Shown here: in pieces, positions 8,667 through 17,828 of the stretch
Layout: the number at the start of each line of letters is the position of its first letter
Numbering within the stretch: the stretch's first letter is position 1
NCBI GenBank assembly: GCA_964456185.1
Contig: CAYVZZ010000001.1
Span: 1-64,000 of the forward strand
From: CAYVZZ01 sp964456185
GTDB lineage: Bacteria; Pseudomonadota; Gammaproteobacteria; Pseudomonadales; Alcanivoracaceae
Direction of reading: 5' to 3'
Length of the DNA stretch: 64,000 nucleotides
Notes under the pieces: model-generated
The model's database searches: none
Told to the model about the DNA's origin: nothing
What the model saw: only the letters and a program-made list of their open reading frames with translations
Made by a program: the position numbers and the translations under genes

Positions 8667-8774
8667 GATAGTTTGGCCTGCTGGTCAGAAATGAAGGCGC
8701 GTATGCTACCATATCCACCACTTTTACCGTAGTTGTTGCGGTTTTCTGTCTAACCAAACCTTGCTGATGACACC

Positions 8775-10154
8775 ATGACCACTGCTATTGACGCTTTTTC
8801 TGCCCTGCTGGGCGACCGCTGCCTAACCGATAACGATAGTTTGCAACGCTTTGGCGTTGACCGTACCCGCTTTTGGCAGGCCAAGCCTGCAGCCGTTTTG
8901 TTACCCACCACCACCGATGAGGTGGCGGCTATCGTGAAACTGGCCAATGAACATCAGGTGGCCCTGGTGCCATCTGGTGGTCGCACCGGCTTGTCGGGAG
9001 CCGCAGTCGCCAATAACGGCGAAGTGGTTGTCGCCTTCGACAAGATGAATCAGGTCGTCAATTTCGACGCCGCCAGCCGCAGCGTCACCATTGAGCCGGG
9101 CGTTATCACCCAGCAGTTGCAGGACTATGCCGAAGAACAGGGACTCTACTACCCGGTCAACTTTGCCTCGGCGGGTTCCAGTCAAATAGGCGGCAACCTG
9201 GGCACCAATGCCGGTGGCATCAAGGTGATTCACTATGGCATGACGCGCAACTGGGTATCGGGGCTGGAAGTGGTCACCGGTAAAGGCGAGGTTTTGCGCC
9301 TCAATAACGGCCTGATTAAAAACGCCACCGGCTATGATTTGCGTCATTTATTTATCGGTTCGGAAGGCACCCTGGGCTTTATAACTCAAGCCACTATCCA
9401 GCTGGCACGTCCACCGCAAAACCTGAATGTGCTGGTGCTGGGCGTCACCGATTTCGACGCCATCATGCAGGTGTTACAAACCTTCCAACAAAAGGTCGAC
9501 CTCACCGCTTTTGAATTCTTTAGCGACTTGGCCATGGGACACGTGTTGGAACACGGTGTACCGCGCCCGTTTGAAAGCCGCAGCCCCTTTTATTGCCTGC
9601 TGGAATTTGAACAAACCTCGGATGCCCTGGCCGAGACCGTCATGAGCCTGTTTGAGACCTGTGTGGAAAACGGCTGGGTGACCGACGGCGTCATCAGCCA
9701 ATCGGAAACCCAGGCCAAGCAACTTTGGCGTTTGCGCGAGGACATCTCCGAAAGCATCTCCGGCTTCACACCGTATAAAAACGACATTTCTGTCACCGTT
9801 TCCCAAGTGCCTTCCTTGGTAAAAGCCGTCGATAAAGTCGTGCAAGACGCCTACCCGGATTTCGAGATTGTCTGGTTTGGCCACATTGGTGATGGCAATC
9901 TGCACCTGAACATTTTGAAACCGGATGACTTGGATCGCGATGCCTTCTTTGCGCGCTGCAGCAAAGTCTCCAAATGGGTGTTCGAGCTGGTACAGCAACA
10001 TAACGGCTCGATTTCGGCCGAACATGGCGTCGGCTTGTTGAAAAAGCCGTATCTGGAATATAGCCGCCCCGCTGCGGAAATCGCTTACATGAAAGCGGTG
10101 AAGCAGGTGTTCGACCCCAACGGCATCATGAACCCCGGCAAACTGTTTGATTAA
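8775..10154 (+). CDS. FAD-linked D-2-hydroxyglutarate dehydrogenase-like oxidoreductase
   Basis: 459 residues of the GlcD/D-lactate dehydrogenase flavoprotein family. The FAD-binding PCMH domain shows VALVPSGGRTGLSGAA near residue 65 and QIGGNLGTNAGG near residue 140; the C-terminal domain has WFGHIGDGNLHLN and the closing EHGVGLLKKPYLEY...NPGKLFD. In pseudomonads a related enzyme re-oxidises the D-2-hydroxyglutarate made as a side product by SerA. The divergent position next to serA, with 108 bp between starts, supports that role here, but D-lactate or glycolate as substrate cannot be excluded. Confidence 0.85.
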   Translation: MTTAIDAFSALLGDRCLTDNDSLQRFGVDRTRFWQAKPAAVLLPTTTDEVAAIVKLANEHQVALVPSGGRTGLSGAAVANNGEVVVAFDKMNQVVNFDAASRSVTIEPGVITQQLQDYAEEQGLYYPVNFASAGSSQIGGNLGTNAGGIKVIHYGMTRNWVSGLEVVTGKGEVLRLNNGLIKNATGYDLRHLFIGSEGTLGFITQATIQLARPPQNLNVLVLGVTDFDAIMQVLQTFQQKVDLTAFEFFSDLAMGHVLEHGVPRPFESRSPFYCLLEFEQTSDALAETVMSLFETCVENGWVTDGVISQSETQAKQLWRLREDISESISGFTPYKNDISVTVSQVPSLVKAVDKVVQDAYPDFEIVWFGHIGDGNLHLNILKPDDLDRDAFFARCSKVSKWVFELVQQHNGSISAEHGVGLLKKPYLEYSRPAAEIAYMKAVKQVFDPNGIMNPGKLFD

Positions 10155-10163
10155 ACGAGGCGA

Positions 10164-10829
10164 ATGATGAGCTACCAACACCACTGGATCGACAACAGCC
10201 CGATTGATTTACCGGTTGGCAAGGCGGTGTGCGTGGGGCGCAACTATGCGGCCCATGCCAAGGAAATGGGGCATGATGCGCCCAAAGAGCCGCTGCTGTT
10301 CATGAAACCCGCTGACACCTTTTGTCGTCTCGAAGAACCCTTGCAGATTCCCCAAGGACAAGGTTCGGTGCATCACGAAATTGAAATGGTGGCGTTAATT
10401 GGCGAGACATTGAAAAACGTCAGTGCCGATGACGCCCACCAAGGCGTATTTGCCTATGGCGTCGGGCTCGACCTCACCTTGCGCGACCTGCAAACCCAAC
10501 TGAAAAAAGCCGGTCATCCTTGGGAGCGCGCCAAGGCCTTTGATGGCGCAGCGCCCTTGTCGGGATTCATTGCCGCACGCGGCATTTCCACCCGCCAAAA
10601 GCTGTCGCTGGAATTATCGGTTAACGATGAAGTGCGTCAGCAATCTCACACCGGGCTGATGCTCTGGCCCACCTTCGAGTTGATTAGTTTTATTAGCCAG
10701 CATTTCACCTTGCAGCCGGGCGATGTGGTGTTTACGGGCACGCCTGCCGGTGTCGGCCCATTAGCAAGTGGCGACCAACTGCGGCTAAAACTGGGCAACA
10801 TTCTCAACGTCACCACCTCGATTGCATGA
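10164..10829 (+). CDS. Fumarylacetoacetate hydrolase family enzyme
   Basis: 221 residues, FAHD1/YcgM-like. Metal-ligand and catalytic motifs are visible: CVGRNYAAHAKEMG near residue 25, PLLFMKPADT near residue 45, HHEIEMV (the H-x-E-x-E site) near residue 72, and DVVFTGTPAGVGPL near the end. Related proteins act as oxaloacetate decarboxylase/acylpyruvate hydrolase. It starts 9 bp after the FAD dehydrogenase and its stop overlaps the DUF167 start by 4 bp, so the three genes form one operon. The second ATG (10167) is an equally possible start. Confidence 0.85.
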   Translation: MMSYQHHWIDNSPIDLPVGKAVCVGRNYAAHAKEMGHDAPKEPLLFMKPADTFCRLEEPLQIPQGQGSVHHEIEMVALIGETLKNVSADDAHQGVFAYGVGLDLTLRDLQTQLKKAGHPWERAKAFDGAAPLSGFIAARGISTRQKLSLELSVNDEVRQQSHTGLMLWPTFELISFISQHFTLQPGDVVFTGTPAGVGPLASGDQLRLKLGNILNVTTSIA

Positions 10830-11053
10830 GTCAAAAGCTCTCGGTTAAAGTCAAAATCCGCGCCAAAAGAGCCCGGCTGGAAAAGCAGGAAGATGGCAGC
10901 TGGCTGGCGCACCTCAGTGCCCCGCCGGTGGATGGCAAAGCCAATCAACAATTAATTACCTTAGTTGCCAAAGAATTCGCCTGTCACAAAAAGGCCATCC
11001 ACATCAAATCCGGTGCTGGAAGTCGTCACAAATTATTGCTTATCAGAGACTAG
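10826..11053 (+). CDS. DUF167 family protein (YggU-like)
   Basis: 75 residues. It shows the DUF167 pattern: basic N-terminus, DGSWLAHLSAPPVDGKANQQLI in the middle (split here as SAPPVDGKAN), and SGAGSRHKLL near the end. Function unknown. It overlaps the preceding gene by ATGA, indicating translational coupling, and overlaps the end of the convergent opgH by 21 bp. Confidence 0.85.
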   Translation: MSQKLSVKVKIRAKRARLEKQEDGSWLAHLSAPPVDGKANQQLITLVAKEFACHKKAIHIKSGAGSRHKLLLIRD

Positions 11054-13101
11054 AGGGATCTCTAGGCACAATTGCTGCAATGCGCCTTTATCATCCAATA
11101 AACAGCGCTGCTCCGCTTGTGTTAACGCATTCACCCCACCCTCTTTTGCGCGCTGCAACGCTTCCGCCGACAAGCGGCCAGTGTGATAGGCAAACGACAA
11201 CACAAAGGGCCAGTTTCCCGGCTGCTCGATGCAGCGAGACAGACTCATGGCGGTAGGCGATTGCTGAGCCATTAACTGTTGCCAATCGTCCACCACGTTT
11301 GGCGGCAACACCTCGGCGGGCGTCGCAAACCAACCTGCCCAAGCTTGACGACTGCTGATCACGGCCACCAGTGGCGCCACCACCAGGGGCAAAGCAATGG
11401 GCAACGACCAGTAAAAATATAAGGGCTTGAGCCACCAAGCGAATACCGCCCAGCCACCACCAATCAACATGCCCATGCCATGCATTAGCAAAGCGCGCCC
11501 CCAGCCAATGCTGCCACTTCGATGCTGACCGGCCCAAGAGAATTCAAAACCCAATAAAGCTTCCAACACATAACGGCTATGCGCCAACATTCTAACCGGC
11601 GCTAACAACACAGACGNNNNNNNNNNGTAGCACTGGCGAACAATTGCCCAAGACCACCAAACGACCGCCGTCGCCTGCGCCGACAAGCGGCATCCATAAA
11701 TGCCAGCCACTTGGGCACAAACAGCACAAACGCGGTGCTAACGGCCAAACCGATAGCCCAATCGGGGTGCCATTCTGGCCAGCGCGGAAACAACTGATGG
11801 CCTTGCGGAAAATAGTCGATGGGGAAGAGCGTAAATTGCGCCACTTCCCAGCCGGCAAAAATTAAAAATACCAGCCACAGTGGGGCGGCAGCATAGGCCA
11901 CGATGCCATTGAGAAAGATCAACCGCTGCGGGATACCCAGCCCCTTTTCCCGCAACATAATCGGTAAATGCTGCAGATTGCCACGCGCCCATCGTCGATC
12001 ACGGGCTAATTCGTCCACCAAACTGGGAGGCGACTGCTCATAGCTGCCATCCAGTTCGGCCTCTAGCCAAACTTCATAGCCGCCACGTCGCATGTAGGTA
12101 GCTTCCACAAAATCATGGCTGAGAATCGGCCCGCGGAACAACCCAACCCCGCGCAAACTGGGCAGCGCACAATGCTGCATAAACGCCTCGGTTCGAATAA
12201 TGGCGTTGTGCCCCCAATAGGCTCCATCACCCAACTGCAAGGCGGCCAAACCGGTACTAAACAGAGGACCATATAAATGATTGGCAAACTGCTGAATGCG
12301 CGCAAACCAAGAACCGGCGGCGACGATAGCAGGGGAGGCCTGAATGATGCCGACCCGCCCATTAGCGTCCATCAAACGCACCATATTAGCGAGGCTGGAG
12401 GCCGCCATCATACTATCAGCATCTAGCACCACAAAGTAACGGTAATTGGCTCCCCAACGGCGCAAAAAGTCGGCCACATTGCCGCTTTTGTGTCGCAAAT
12501 TAACGCGCCGCCGACGATAAAACAGCCGCCCTTCCGCGCCCAGCTTGTCACGCCAGCGAACAAAGGCAGCTTGCTCACTGACACGCACTTGCTCATCGCG
12601 GCTATCCGACAGCACATAAAAATCGAACTGTTCCAACAACCCCTGCCGTTCGATATCGCGATAGGTGGCTGCCAGCCCCGCCAAACAAACTTCCGCGTCT
12701 TCATGATAAATCGGCATAATCAACGCCGTGCGATGCGGCATTGGTGCGTCTTTGTCCAAACGACGTGTCAAGCGGTGTGGATCACCGCCACGCAATCGAT
12801 AATAAAATCCGAACAGCGCCAGCCAAGCCCCAACACTGACCCACGCAAAATTTAACGCAAAAGCCGCTACCACGGCTTTTTCCAGCCAAGTACTGGCGTG
12901 GTAAGGCAAGACGTAGATCATAAAATAGGTGGCCACCAATGTTTGGGTAGCAACCAACATCAAAAACAAGCTGCGCCGCCACCTGGCCGCCCAACGCCAG
13001 CTTGGCCGTGGGCGTTTTTCCTGCCGATGCCGCCGTCGATAGGGCAAGGATCGCCGCACCAATGGCGGCATCATCACGGCGCTGCGCTCATCGTTTTGCA
13101 T
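11033..13101 (-). CDS. opgH: Glucans biosynthesis glucosyltransferase H (interrupted by N run)
   Basis: OpgH (MdoH), the inner-membrane family 2 glycosyltransferase that polymerises the beta-1,2-glucan backbone of osmoregulated periplasmic glucans. From 13101: N-terminal membrane segments, MPIYHEDAEVC near residue 130, the metal-binding VVLDADSMM near residue 225, SHDFVEATYMRR, and the QxxRW-type RDRRWARGNLQH near residue 370. The frame breaks at ten N (11617-11626) and resumes as SVLLAPVRMLAHSRYVLEAL, the usual C-terminal part, to the stop at 11033. For the frame to continue, the true gap must be 2 modulo 3 bases long. The start overlaps the end of opgG by 14 bp. Confidence 0.93.
11617..11626. 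other. Assembly gap (10 N) in opgH
   Basis: Ten undetermined bases, a fixed-size placeholder. Codons on both sides belong to opgH in frames that differ, so the real length is not ten. Confidence 0.97.
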
Positions 13102-14647
13102 GCGTAAACCGATTATCGGCGGGCAATGTGTAGCTCCAGGTTTCAGATAAGGTGCTCTGCCCCGATTTCAGGTAAGCACGCAGCATGGTCGATTGGCCTT
13201 TGGCCGGTTTCGCCAAAATCGACAGCCGCCACACCTTGGCTACCGGAAGCCAGCGCACCGTCTGGTGTAGCACTTGGGTGTCGTCCAATCCGGTGACCAC
13301 CGCTTGAACCGGTGTGTCGGACGAGATCTCTGCCACATCGCCCGAGGCCAAATCATTAGGGGCAAAATCAACTTGTATACGATAACTACCGGCATCCGGC
13401 TCTACCGCGGTGGCGCTGGCTCCCATGCCGACGTAGGTAGCCACCACCCGTGCCATAGGGTTACGGCTGATTGTTGGGTCACCAAAATACAGGGTGTAAT
13501 GCAGGTTATAGGTGTCTCCGGCTTCCGCCTTGTCTGACGGGCTCCAAAACGCCACGATATTGTCGTTGGTTTCCGCATTGGTAGGAATCTCGGTGAGCAC
13601 CACATGGCCTTTGCCCCAATCACCATGTGGCACCACCCAGGCACTGGGACGGTTGTCATAACGTGCTTCTGCATCCTCATAAGCGGAAAACGATTGCTCG
13701 CGTTGCAGCAAGCCAAACCCTTTTGGGGAATTGGTGACAAAATAATTCATTTGCAGTGTTGGCGGGTTGATCAGCGGCCGCCATAACCACTCACTCGTTC
13801 CCGAATGAATCAGCAAACCATCCGAATCATGCACCTGTGGTCGCCATTTGGCCACCGGCCGGGGCGTGTTGGCACCATAGAAAAACATGCTTGTTAAAGG
13901 AGCCAATCCTAATAACTCGATAGACTGACGCACAAATAATCGCGCATGCACTTCGATGCGCAAGGGCGCGCCAGGGAACACCACAAACTGATAAGCACCA
14001 GTCAGGCTAGGCCCATCCAAGAGCGCATAAAATTTAATGGCATGGGCATCCGGGCTGGGGCGCACCAACCAAAACTCGGTAAAGTTGGGAAATTCTTCAC
14101 CCGACGCCAGTCCGGTATCAATGGCAATCCCCCGGGCGGACAAACCGAAATTTTCACCGCGCGCTACCCCACGAAAATAGCTGGCGCCCGCAAACGACAA
14201 AAACTGATTTTGGGCATCCGGTTGATTCAATGGGTAGGTCAAACGAAAGCCGGCATACCCCAAGTCATCGGGCACCTTTTCGGCAAACCCGGACGGCCAG
14301 GAAAACCATTCTTTATGAAAATCGACACGGTGCGCACCGGCTGCATCGACCACATTAATCTGTACCGGGTAGCGAAAGAACTTACCGGGTGCCGTGAGCA
14401 TCACTTGGAAATTACCCTGGCTTTGATGCCAAAGCATATTGACCGGATCAAAACGAATTTGACGAAAGTCGTCATAGGATAAATTAAGCAAGCTGGCCGG
14501 CACTTCATCGGGCGCTTTGTAGGGCGCTTGGGCAAGCTGACGCGCCTGCTGCACCACCTGCTTCATGCCAAACTCGGCAAATGCCATTTGGGTGCTGCCC
14601 ATCAAAACAAGACCACACACTGCGACCAGTAAACCGCCTTTCTTCAT
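13088..14647 (-). CDS. opgG: Periplasmic glucans biosynthesis protein G
   Basis: 519 residues with a cleavable signal peptide (basic MKKGG, hydrophobic core, cleavage probably after QMAFA). The OpgG/MdoG fold is supported by SYDDFRQIRFDP near residue 55, FSWPSGFAEKVPDDLGYAGFR near residue 115 (read as several pieces), SYFRGVARGENFGLSARG near residue 155 and SGEEFPNFTEFWL near residue 180. OpgG acts in the periplasm in glucan branching or release. It is the first gene of opgGH; the stop lies inside the opgH start region. The upstream 99 bp to the AraC gene shows no clear promoter. Confidence 0.95.
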   Translation of the reverse strand: MKKGGLLVAVCGLVLMGSTQMAFAEFGMKQVVQQARQLAQAPYKAPDEVPASLLNLSYDDFRQIRFDPVNMLWHQSQGNFQVMLTAPGKFFRYPVQINVVDAAGAHRVDFHKEWFSWPSGFAEKVPDDLGYAGFRLTYPLNQPDAQNQFLSFAGASYFRGVARGENFGLSARGIAIDTGLASGEEFPNFTEFWLVRPSPDAHAIKFYALLDGPSLTGAYQFVVFPGAPLRIEVHARLFVRQSIELLGLAPLTSMFFYGANTPRPVAKWRPQVHDSDGLLIHSGTSEWLWRPLINPPTLQMNYFVTNSPKGFGLLQREQSFSAYEDAEARYDNRPSAWVVPHGDWGKGHVVLTEIPTNAETNDNIVAFWSPSDKAEAGDTYNLHYTLYFGDPTISRNPMARVVATYVGMGASATAVEPDAGSYRIQVDFAPNDLASGDVAEISSDTPVQAVVTGLDDTQVLHQTVRWLPVAKVWRLSILAKPAKGQSTMLRAYLKSGQSTLSETWSYTLPADNRFTHAKR

Positions 14648-14746
14648 AGCTTCTACCCTCTTATTCCACTGGCCATAGGACTGACGCTCAGCAGAGGTTG
14701 TTCCAAAATGCGCTGCTATGCTTTGTAACTCTTTCTAATTTGTGAT

Positions 14747-15772
14747 CTAGTTCGGCTTTTCTGCAAGATACTCCGACGGCGTTTGCCCCGTCCACTTGCG
14801 AAACGCCCGACTGAAATTAGACGGGTCGGCATAGCCCAATAGCCACGCCACCTGCTGCACCGTATGCCGACTGGCAAAGTAGCGTATCGCACGCATATGG
14901 CGCACATCATCCAACACTGTCCGATAGGACGTATGCGCGGCATCCAAGCGGCGGCGCAGGGTGCGCTCTGTCATGTGGAATTGTGCTGCCAGCTGTTTCA
15001 AGGTGGGCATATCCACTTCGGCCTGCATGAGCTGTTGACGCACGCGTGCTTCCATATCCTGATCGGCTTCCAGGCGTTGCAATTCCTCTTCGCATTTGGC
15101 GGCCGCTTGGGCGCGTGACGCCTCATCGGCCAACGGAAAAGCGCGCATCAGCAATCCATGGGGGATGCGCCAACTCAATAGCGTGCTATTAAAATGTACC
15201 GGCATGCCCAGCAAGCGGGTATAGCTTTGGTGATAAGCCGGCTGCGGATAAGGCAAATGCAAGTGGCATTTGTCTACCGCATCGCCAAGGATAAAACGCA
15301 TGACATTGACCACTGCACCAACAATAACGTCCAAATACACCACGCGAATGTCGCCCAGTGCCATCATTTCATGAAACAGTAAGTTGCCCTCTTTCTCATC
15401 TTGCTCAAAGGTGGGTGCCAGCAAGCGCGTGCGCGTGCAAAAATAACGCTGCAACAAACTCATGGCCTCCGCCAGATTGGCACTACTCATGACCGCATAG
15501 CCCAGCAGCCCATGGGCGGTAAGCGCCAGCTTTTTGCCCAAGTGCAGCCCCAGCGCCTGATCCCCGCTTAATGCCTGCCCTGCCAACATCACGGCTCGAA
15601 ATTGCTCGAAGCGCAGCCGCGCCTTGTCGGCAAACACCTGTTCATGGGTTAAACCGGCTTTTTTCAACAGTCGTGCCGTATCAATACCTGATGCTGCCAT
15701 TAACTCCACCAGATTACGGACATAGTTAACCGGCATGGGAGAGCGGCGATAAAGCGATGATTCCGCGGTCAT
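14747..15772 (-). CDS. AraC-family transcriptional regulator with arabinose-binding-like N-domain
   Basis: 341 residues from the ATG at 15772, which has AGAGG seven bases upstream; an in-frame ATG at 15796 is weaker. Residues about 15-200 match the N-terminal domain of the OruR/ArgR-like AraC subfamily (VNYVRNLVELMAASGID, LLGYAVMSSANLAEAM). The C-terminal double helix-turn-helix is clear: LKQLAAQFHMTERTLRRRL and VQQVAWLLGYADPSNFSRAF, then KWTGQTPSEY. It is divergent from the fatty acid desaturase gene (144 bp between starts), so it is a likely regulator of that gene. The inducer is unknown. Confidence 0.88.
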   Translation of the reverse strand: MTAESSLYRRSPMPVNYVRNLVELMAASGIDTARLLKKAGLTHEQVFADKARLRFEQFRAVMLAGQALSGDQALGLHLGKKLALTAHGLLGYAVMSSANLAEAMSLLQRYFCTRTRLLAPTFEQDEKEGNLLFHEMMALGDIRVVYLDVIVGAVVNVMRFILGDAVDKCHLHLPYPQPAYHQSYTRLLGMPVHFNSTLLSWRIPHGLLMRAFPLADEASRAQAAAKCEEELQRLEADQDMEARVRQQLMQAEVDMPTLKQLAAQFHMTERTLRRRLDAAHTSYRTVLDDVRHMRAIRYFASRHTVQQVAWLLGYADPSNFSRAFRKWTGQTPSEYLAEKPN

Positions 15773-15799
15773 GATGTGGCCTCTAACAGTACACAATAT

Positions 15800-15871
15800 C
15801 TGTCAGCTTAACGCATTTTAACCTGTCCGAAAATGACTAGTTTACGTCTGTACTCGCTCTGCCCTTGTCAG
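15800..15871. promoter_or_regulatory. CTGTC-type direct repeats between araC-like gene and desaturase
   Basis: CTGTCAG (15800-15806), CTGTCCG (15823-15829) and TTGTCAG (15865-15871) lie in the same orientation; the first two are 23 bp apart. Repeated half-sites in tandem are what AraC-type proteins bind, so these are candidate sites for the adjacent regulator. No wet evidence. Confidence 0.3.
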
Positions 15872-15916
15872 CCCTCACATCGCACAATAGCCACCACTTG
15901 ATCATAGGAGTCACTC

Positions 15917-16978
15917 ATGCCTTCCACAGAGTACAGTCGCGAGTTTGGTGCCGATGATGCCCGTGCCATCCGCAATGCCATCAAACAGGATTTGGGCCGC
16001 GGCATCTTAAAAGCCCGCAGCTGGCGAGTTATTTGGTTTCTGCCCATGACAGCCGTTATCGTGGGCGGCATTGCTACCATTTTGCTGGCTAGTCTGCCCT
16101 GGTGGGGTAATTTGCTGTTGGCTATTCTTGTCGGCAACACCTTGGCCAGTCAGGCACTGTTAGCACACGAGGTATTGCATGGCGCGCTCGGCATGAGCAA
16201 GCGCATGCAATGGTTCTTCGGCTGGATTGGTTTTGGGCCCTTCTTAATGCCGCCGAAGTTTTGGCAGTGCTGGCACAATGTGGCACATCATGCCCACACC
16301 AACCTGGGCGACAAAGATCCAGACAATTTCGGCACCCTGTATCGCTATAAGAAATACCCCAAACTGGCGCGTTTCACCAAACTCGCCCCCGGCTCAGGTA
16401 GCTGGTACAGCTATTTATTCTTAAGCTATTCGTTCATTTTTCACGGGCAACTGGTGCTGTGGTTACAAGCCAAGCGCCGTGACGAATTCAAACGGCTAAA
16501 TCGTCGGCGTGCGATTATTGGTGCCATGACCTGCCTGGCGCTTTGGATTGCACTGGCCGTGGCGTCCGGTTGGCTGGCCGTCTTTACCGTGCTGATTCCG
16601 CTAATGGTGGCAAACTCCATCGGTCAGGGCTACATCCTCACCAACCACATGCTCCGCCCGCAAATGGATAACAACCATCCGGTGGACAACTCCATGAGCC
16701 TGAAAACCTGGTGGTGGCTCGACCGCCTGCATTTCCGCTTTAGTCACCATGTGGAGCATCACATGTTCCCCAAAATGGGCTCCGACCAAGCGCCCAAAGT
16801 ACGTGAGTGGTTACTTCGCGAGATGCCCAATCGTTATGCCTGTCCCAGTCACGCTAAAGCCTTGAGGTTGCTCTATGCCACGCCACGGGTTTATGAGGAC
16901 GCTCAAACCCTGGTGGATCCTTATGATGACTCACGTCGGGTGGATGTCATGGCAATGCAACCAGAGTTGCGGTACTAG
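15917..16978 (+). CDS. Membrane fatty acid desaturase
   Basis: 353-residue membrane di-iron desaturase. The three histidine boxes are intact: HEVLH near residue 84, HNVAHHAHTN near residue 120, and HHVEHHMFP near residue 277. Hydrophobic pairs flank them (residues about 35-75 and 195-235). It should introduce a double bond into membrane acyl chains, either on phospholipids or on acyl-CoA; regiospecificity cannot be read from the sequence. AGGAG precedes the ATG by seven bases. Its divergent AraC-type neighbour is the probable regulator. Confidence 0.9.
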   Translation: MPSTEYSREFGADDARAIRNAIKQDLGRGILKARSWRVIWFLPMTAVIVGGIATILLASLPWWGNLLLAILVGNTLASQALLAHEVLHGALGMSKRMQWFFGWIGFGPFLMPPKFWQCWHNVAHHAHTNLGDKDPDNFGTLYRYKKYPKLARFTKLAPGSGSWYSYLFLSYSFIFHGQLVLWLQAKRRDEFKRLNRRRAIIGAMTCLALWIALAVASGWLAVFTVLIPLMVANSIGQGYILTNHMLRPQMDNNHPVDNSMSLKTWWWLDRLHFRFSHHVEHHMFPKMGSDQAPKVREWLLREMPNRYACPSHAKALRLLYATPRVYEDAQTLVDPYDDSRRVDVMAMQPELRY

Positions 16979-16997
16979 GTGACGAATTTTTAACATG

Positions 16998-17022
16998 GCG
17001 CCTGATTCGATAGGTCAGGCGC
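16998..17022. terminator. Possible hairpin terminator between desaturase and hisF
   Basis: GCGCCTGA (16998-17005) pairs perfectly with TCAGGCGC (17015-17022). There is only TATATTAT after it, so strength is doubtful, but it sits exactly between the two convergent genes. Confidence 0.45.
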
Positions 17023-17040
17023 TATATTATGACCTAGACA

Positions 17041-17814
17041 TCACAGCCGAACTTCAATACCGGCATCACGCAGTGTCTCCTTCGCCTCGCGTACCGTATA
17101 CTCACCAAAGTGGAAGATACTGGCGGCCAGCACCGCATCAGCGTGGCCTTGCACCACACCATCCACTAAATGTTGAAGATTGCCGACACCACCGGAGGCA
17201 ATCACCGGCACTTTTACCGCATCACTAATAGCGCAGGTTAGCGGTAAATCAAAACCGCTTTTGGTGCCATCACGATCCATGCTGGTCAGCAGGATTTCAC
17301 CGGCACCCAATGCCGTCATTTTCTTTGCCCACTCCACGGCGTCGATACCGGCATCTTTACGACCGCCGTGGGTAAAGATGTGCCAGCGATCCGGTTCACC
17401 ATCGTCACTGACTTTCTTGGCATCGATAGCCACCACAATACACTGCGACCCAAAACGCTCGGCGGCCTCACGCACGAACTCTGGGCGCTTTACGGCTGCC
17501 GAGTTGATGCTCACCTTGTCGGCACCGGCATTCAGCAGATTGCGGATATCTTCCAGCGTGCGCACGCCACCACCGACGGTGAGCGGAATAAACACTTGCC
17601 CGGCAATCTGCTCGACCATTTGAAAGGTGGTGTCGCGGCCTTCGTGGGTGGCGGTAATATCGAGAAAAGTGATTTCGTCGGCACCGGCATCATTGTAGCG
17701 CTTAGCGACTTCCACCGGATCACCGGCGTCGCGGATATCCACGAATTGCACGCCTTTCACCACACGACCGCCATCCACATCCAGACAGGGAATGATACGT
17801 TTTGCCAGTGCCAT
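17041..17814 (-). CDS. hisF: Imidazole glycerol phosphate synthase cyclase subunit
   Basis: 257-residue TIM barrel; it closes the imidazole ring in histidine synthesis using ammonia from HisH. The catalytic Asp is in [15 protein letters not shown] (Asp12), the second in VVAIDAKKV near residue 131. Phosphate-binding segments GGGVRTLED and ASGGVGN are intact. It is last in the minus-strand his cluster. The gene just upstream, 14 bp away, is not a his gene but the membrane propeller protein at 17829-19376, so hisF is separated from hisA by 1.6 kb. Confidence 0.97.
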   Translation of the reverse strand: MALAKRIIPCLDVDGGRVVKGVQFVDIRDAGDPVEVAKRYNDAGADEITFLDITATHEGRDTTFQMVEQIAGQVFIPLTVGGGVRTLEDIRNLLNAGADKVSINSAAVKRPEFVREAAERFGSQCIVVAIDAKKVSDDGEPDRWHIFTHGGRKDAGIDAVEWAKKMTALGAGEILLTSMDRDGTKSGFDLPLTCAISDAVKVPVIASGGVGNLQHLVDGVVQGHADAVLAASIFHFGEYTVREAKETLRDAGIEVRL

Positions 17815-17828
17815 AAAGTCCTCTTGTG

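Noticed and set aside
9474..10184. 236-codon minus-strand frame opposite the FAD dehydrogenase
   Set aside because: Antisense shadow of a clear flavoprotein; no start site and no known motif.
11033..11710. Separate small gene downstream of opgH
   Set aside because: Its first real codons (LLAPVRMLAHS) are the normal OpgH C-terminal part; the split is caused by the N run.
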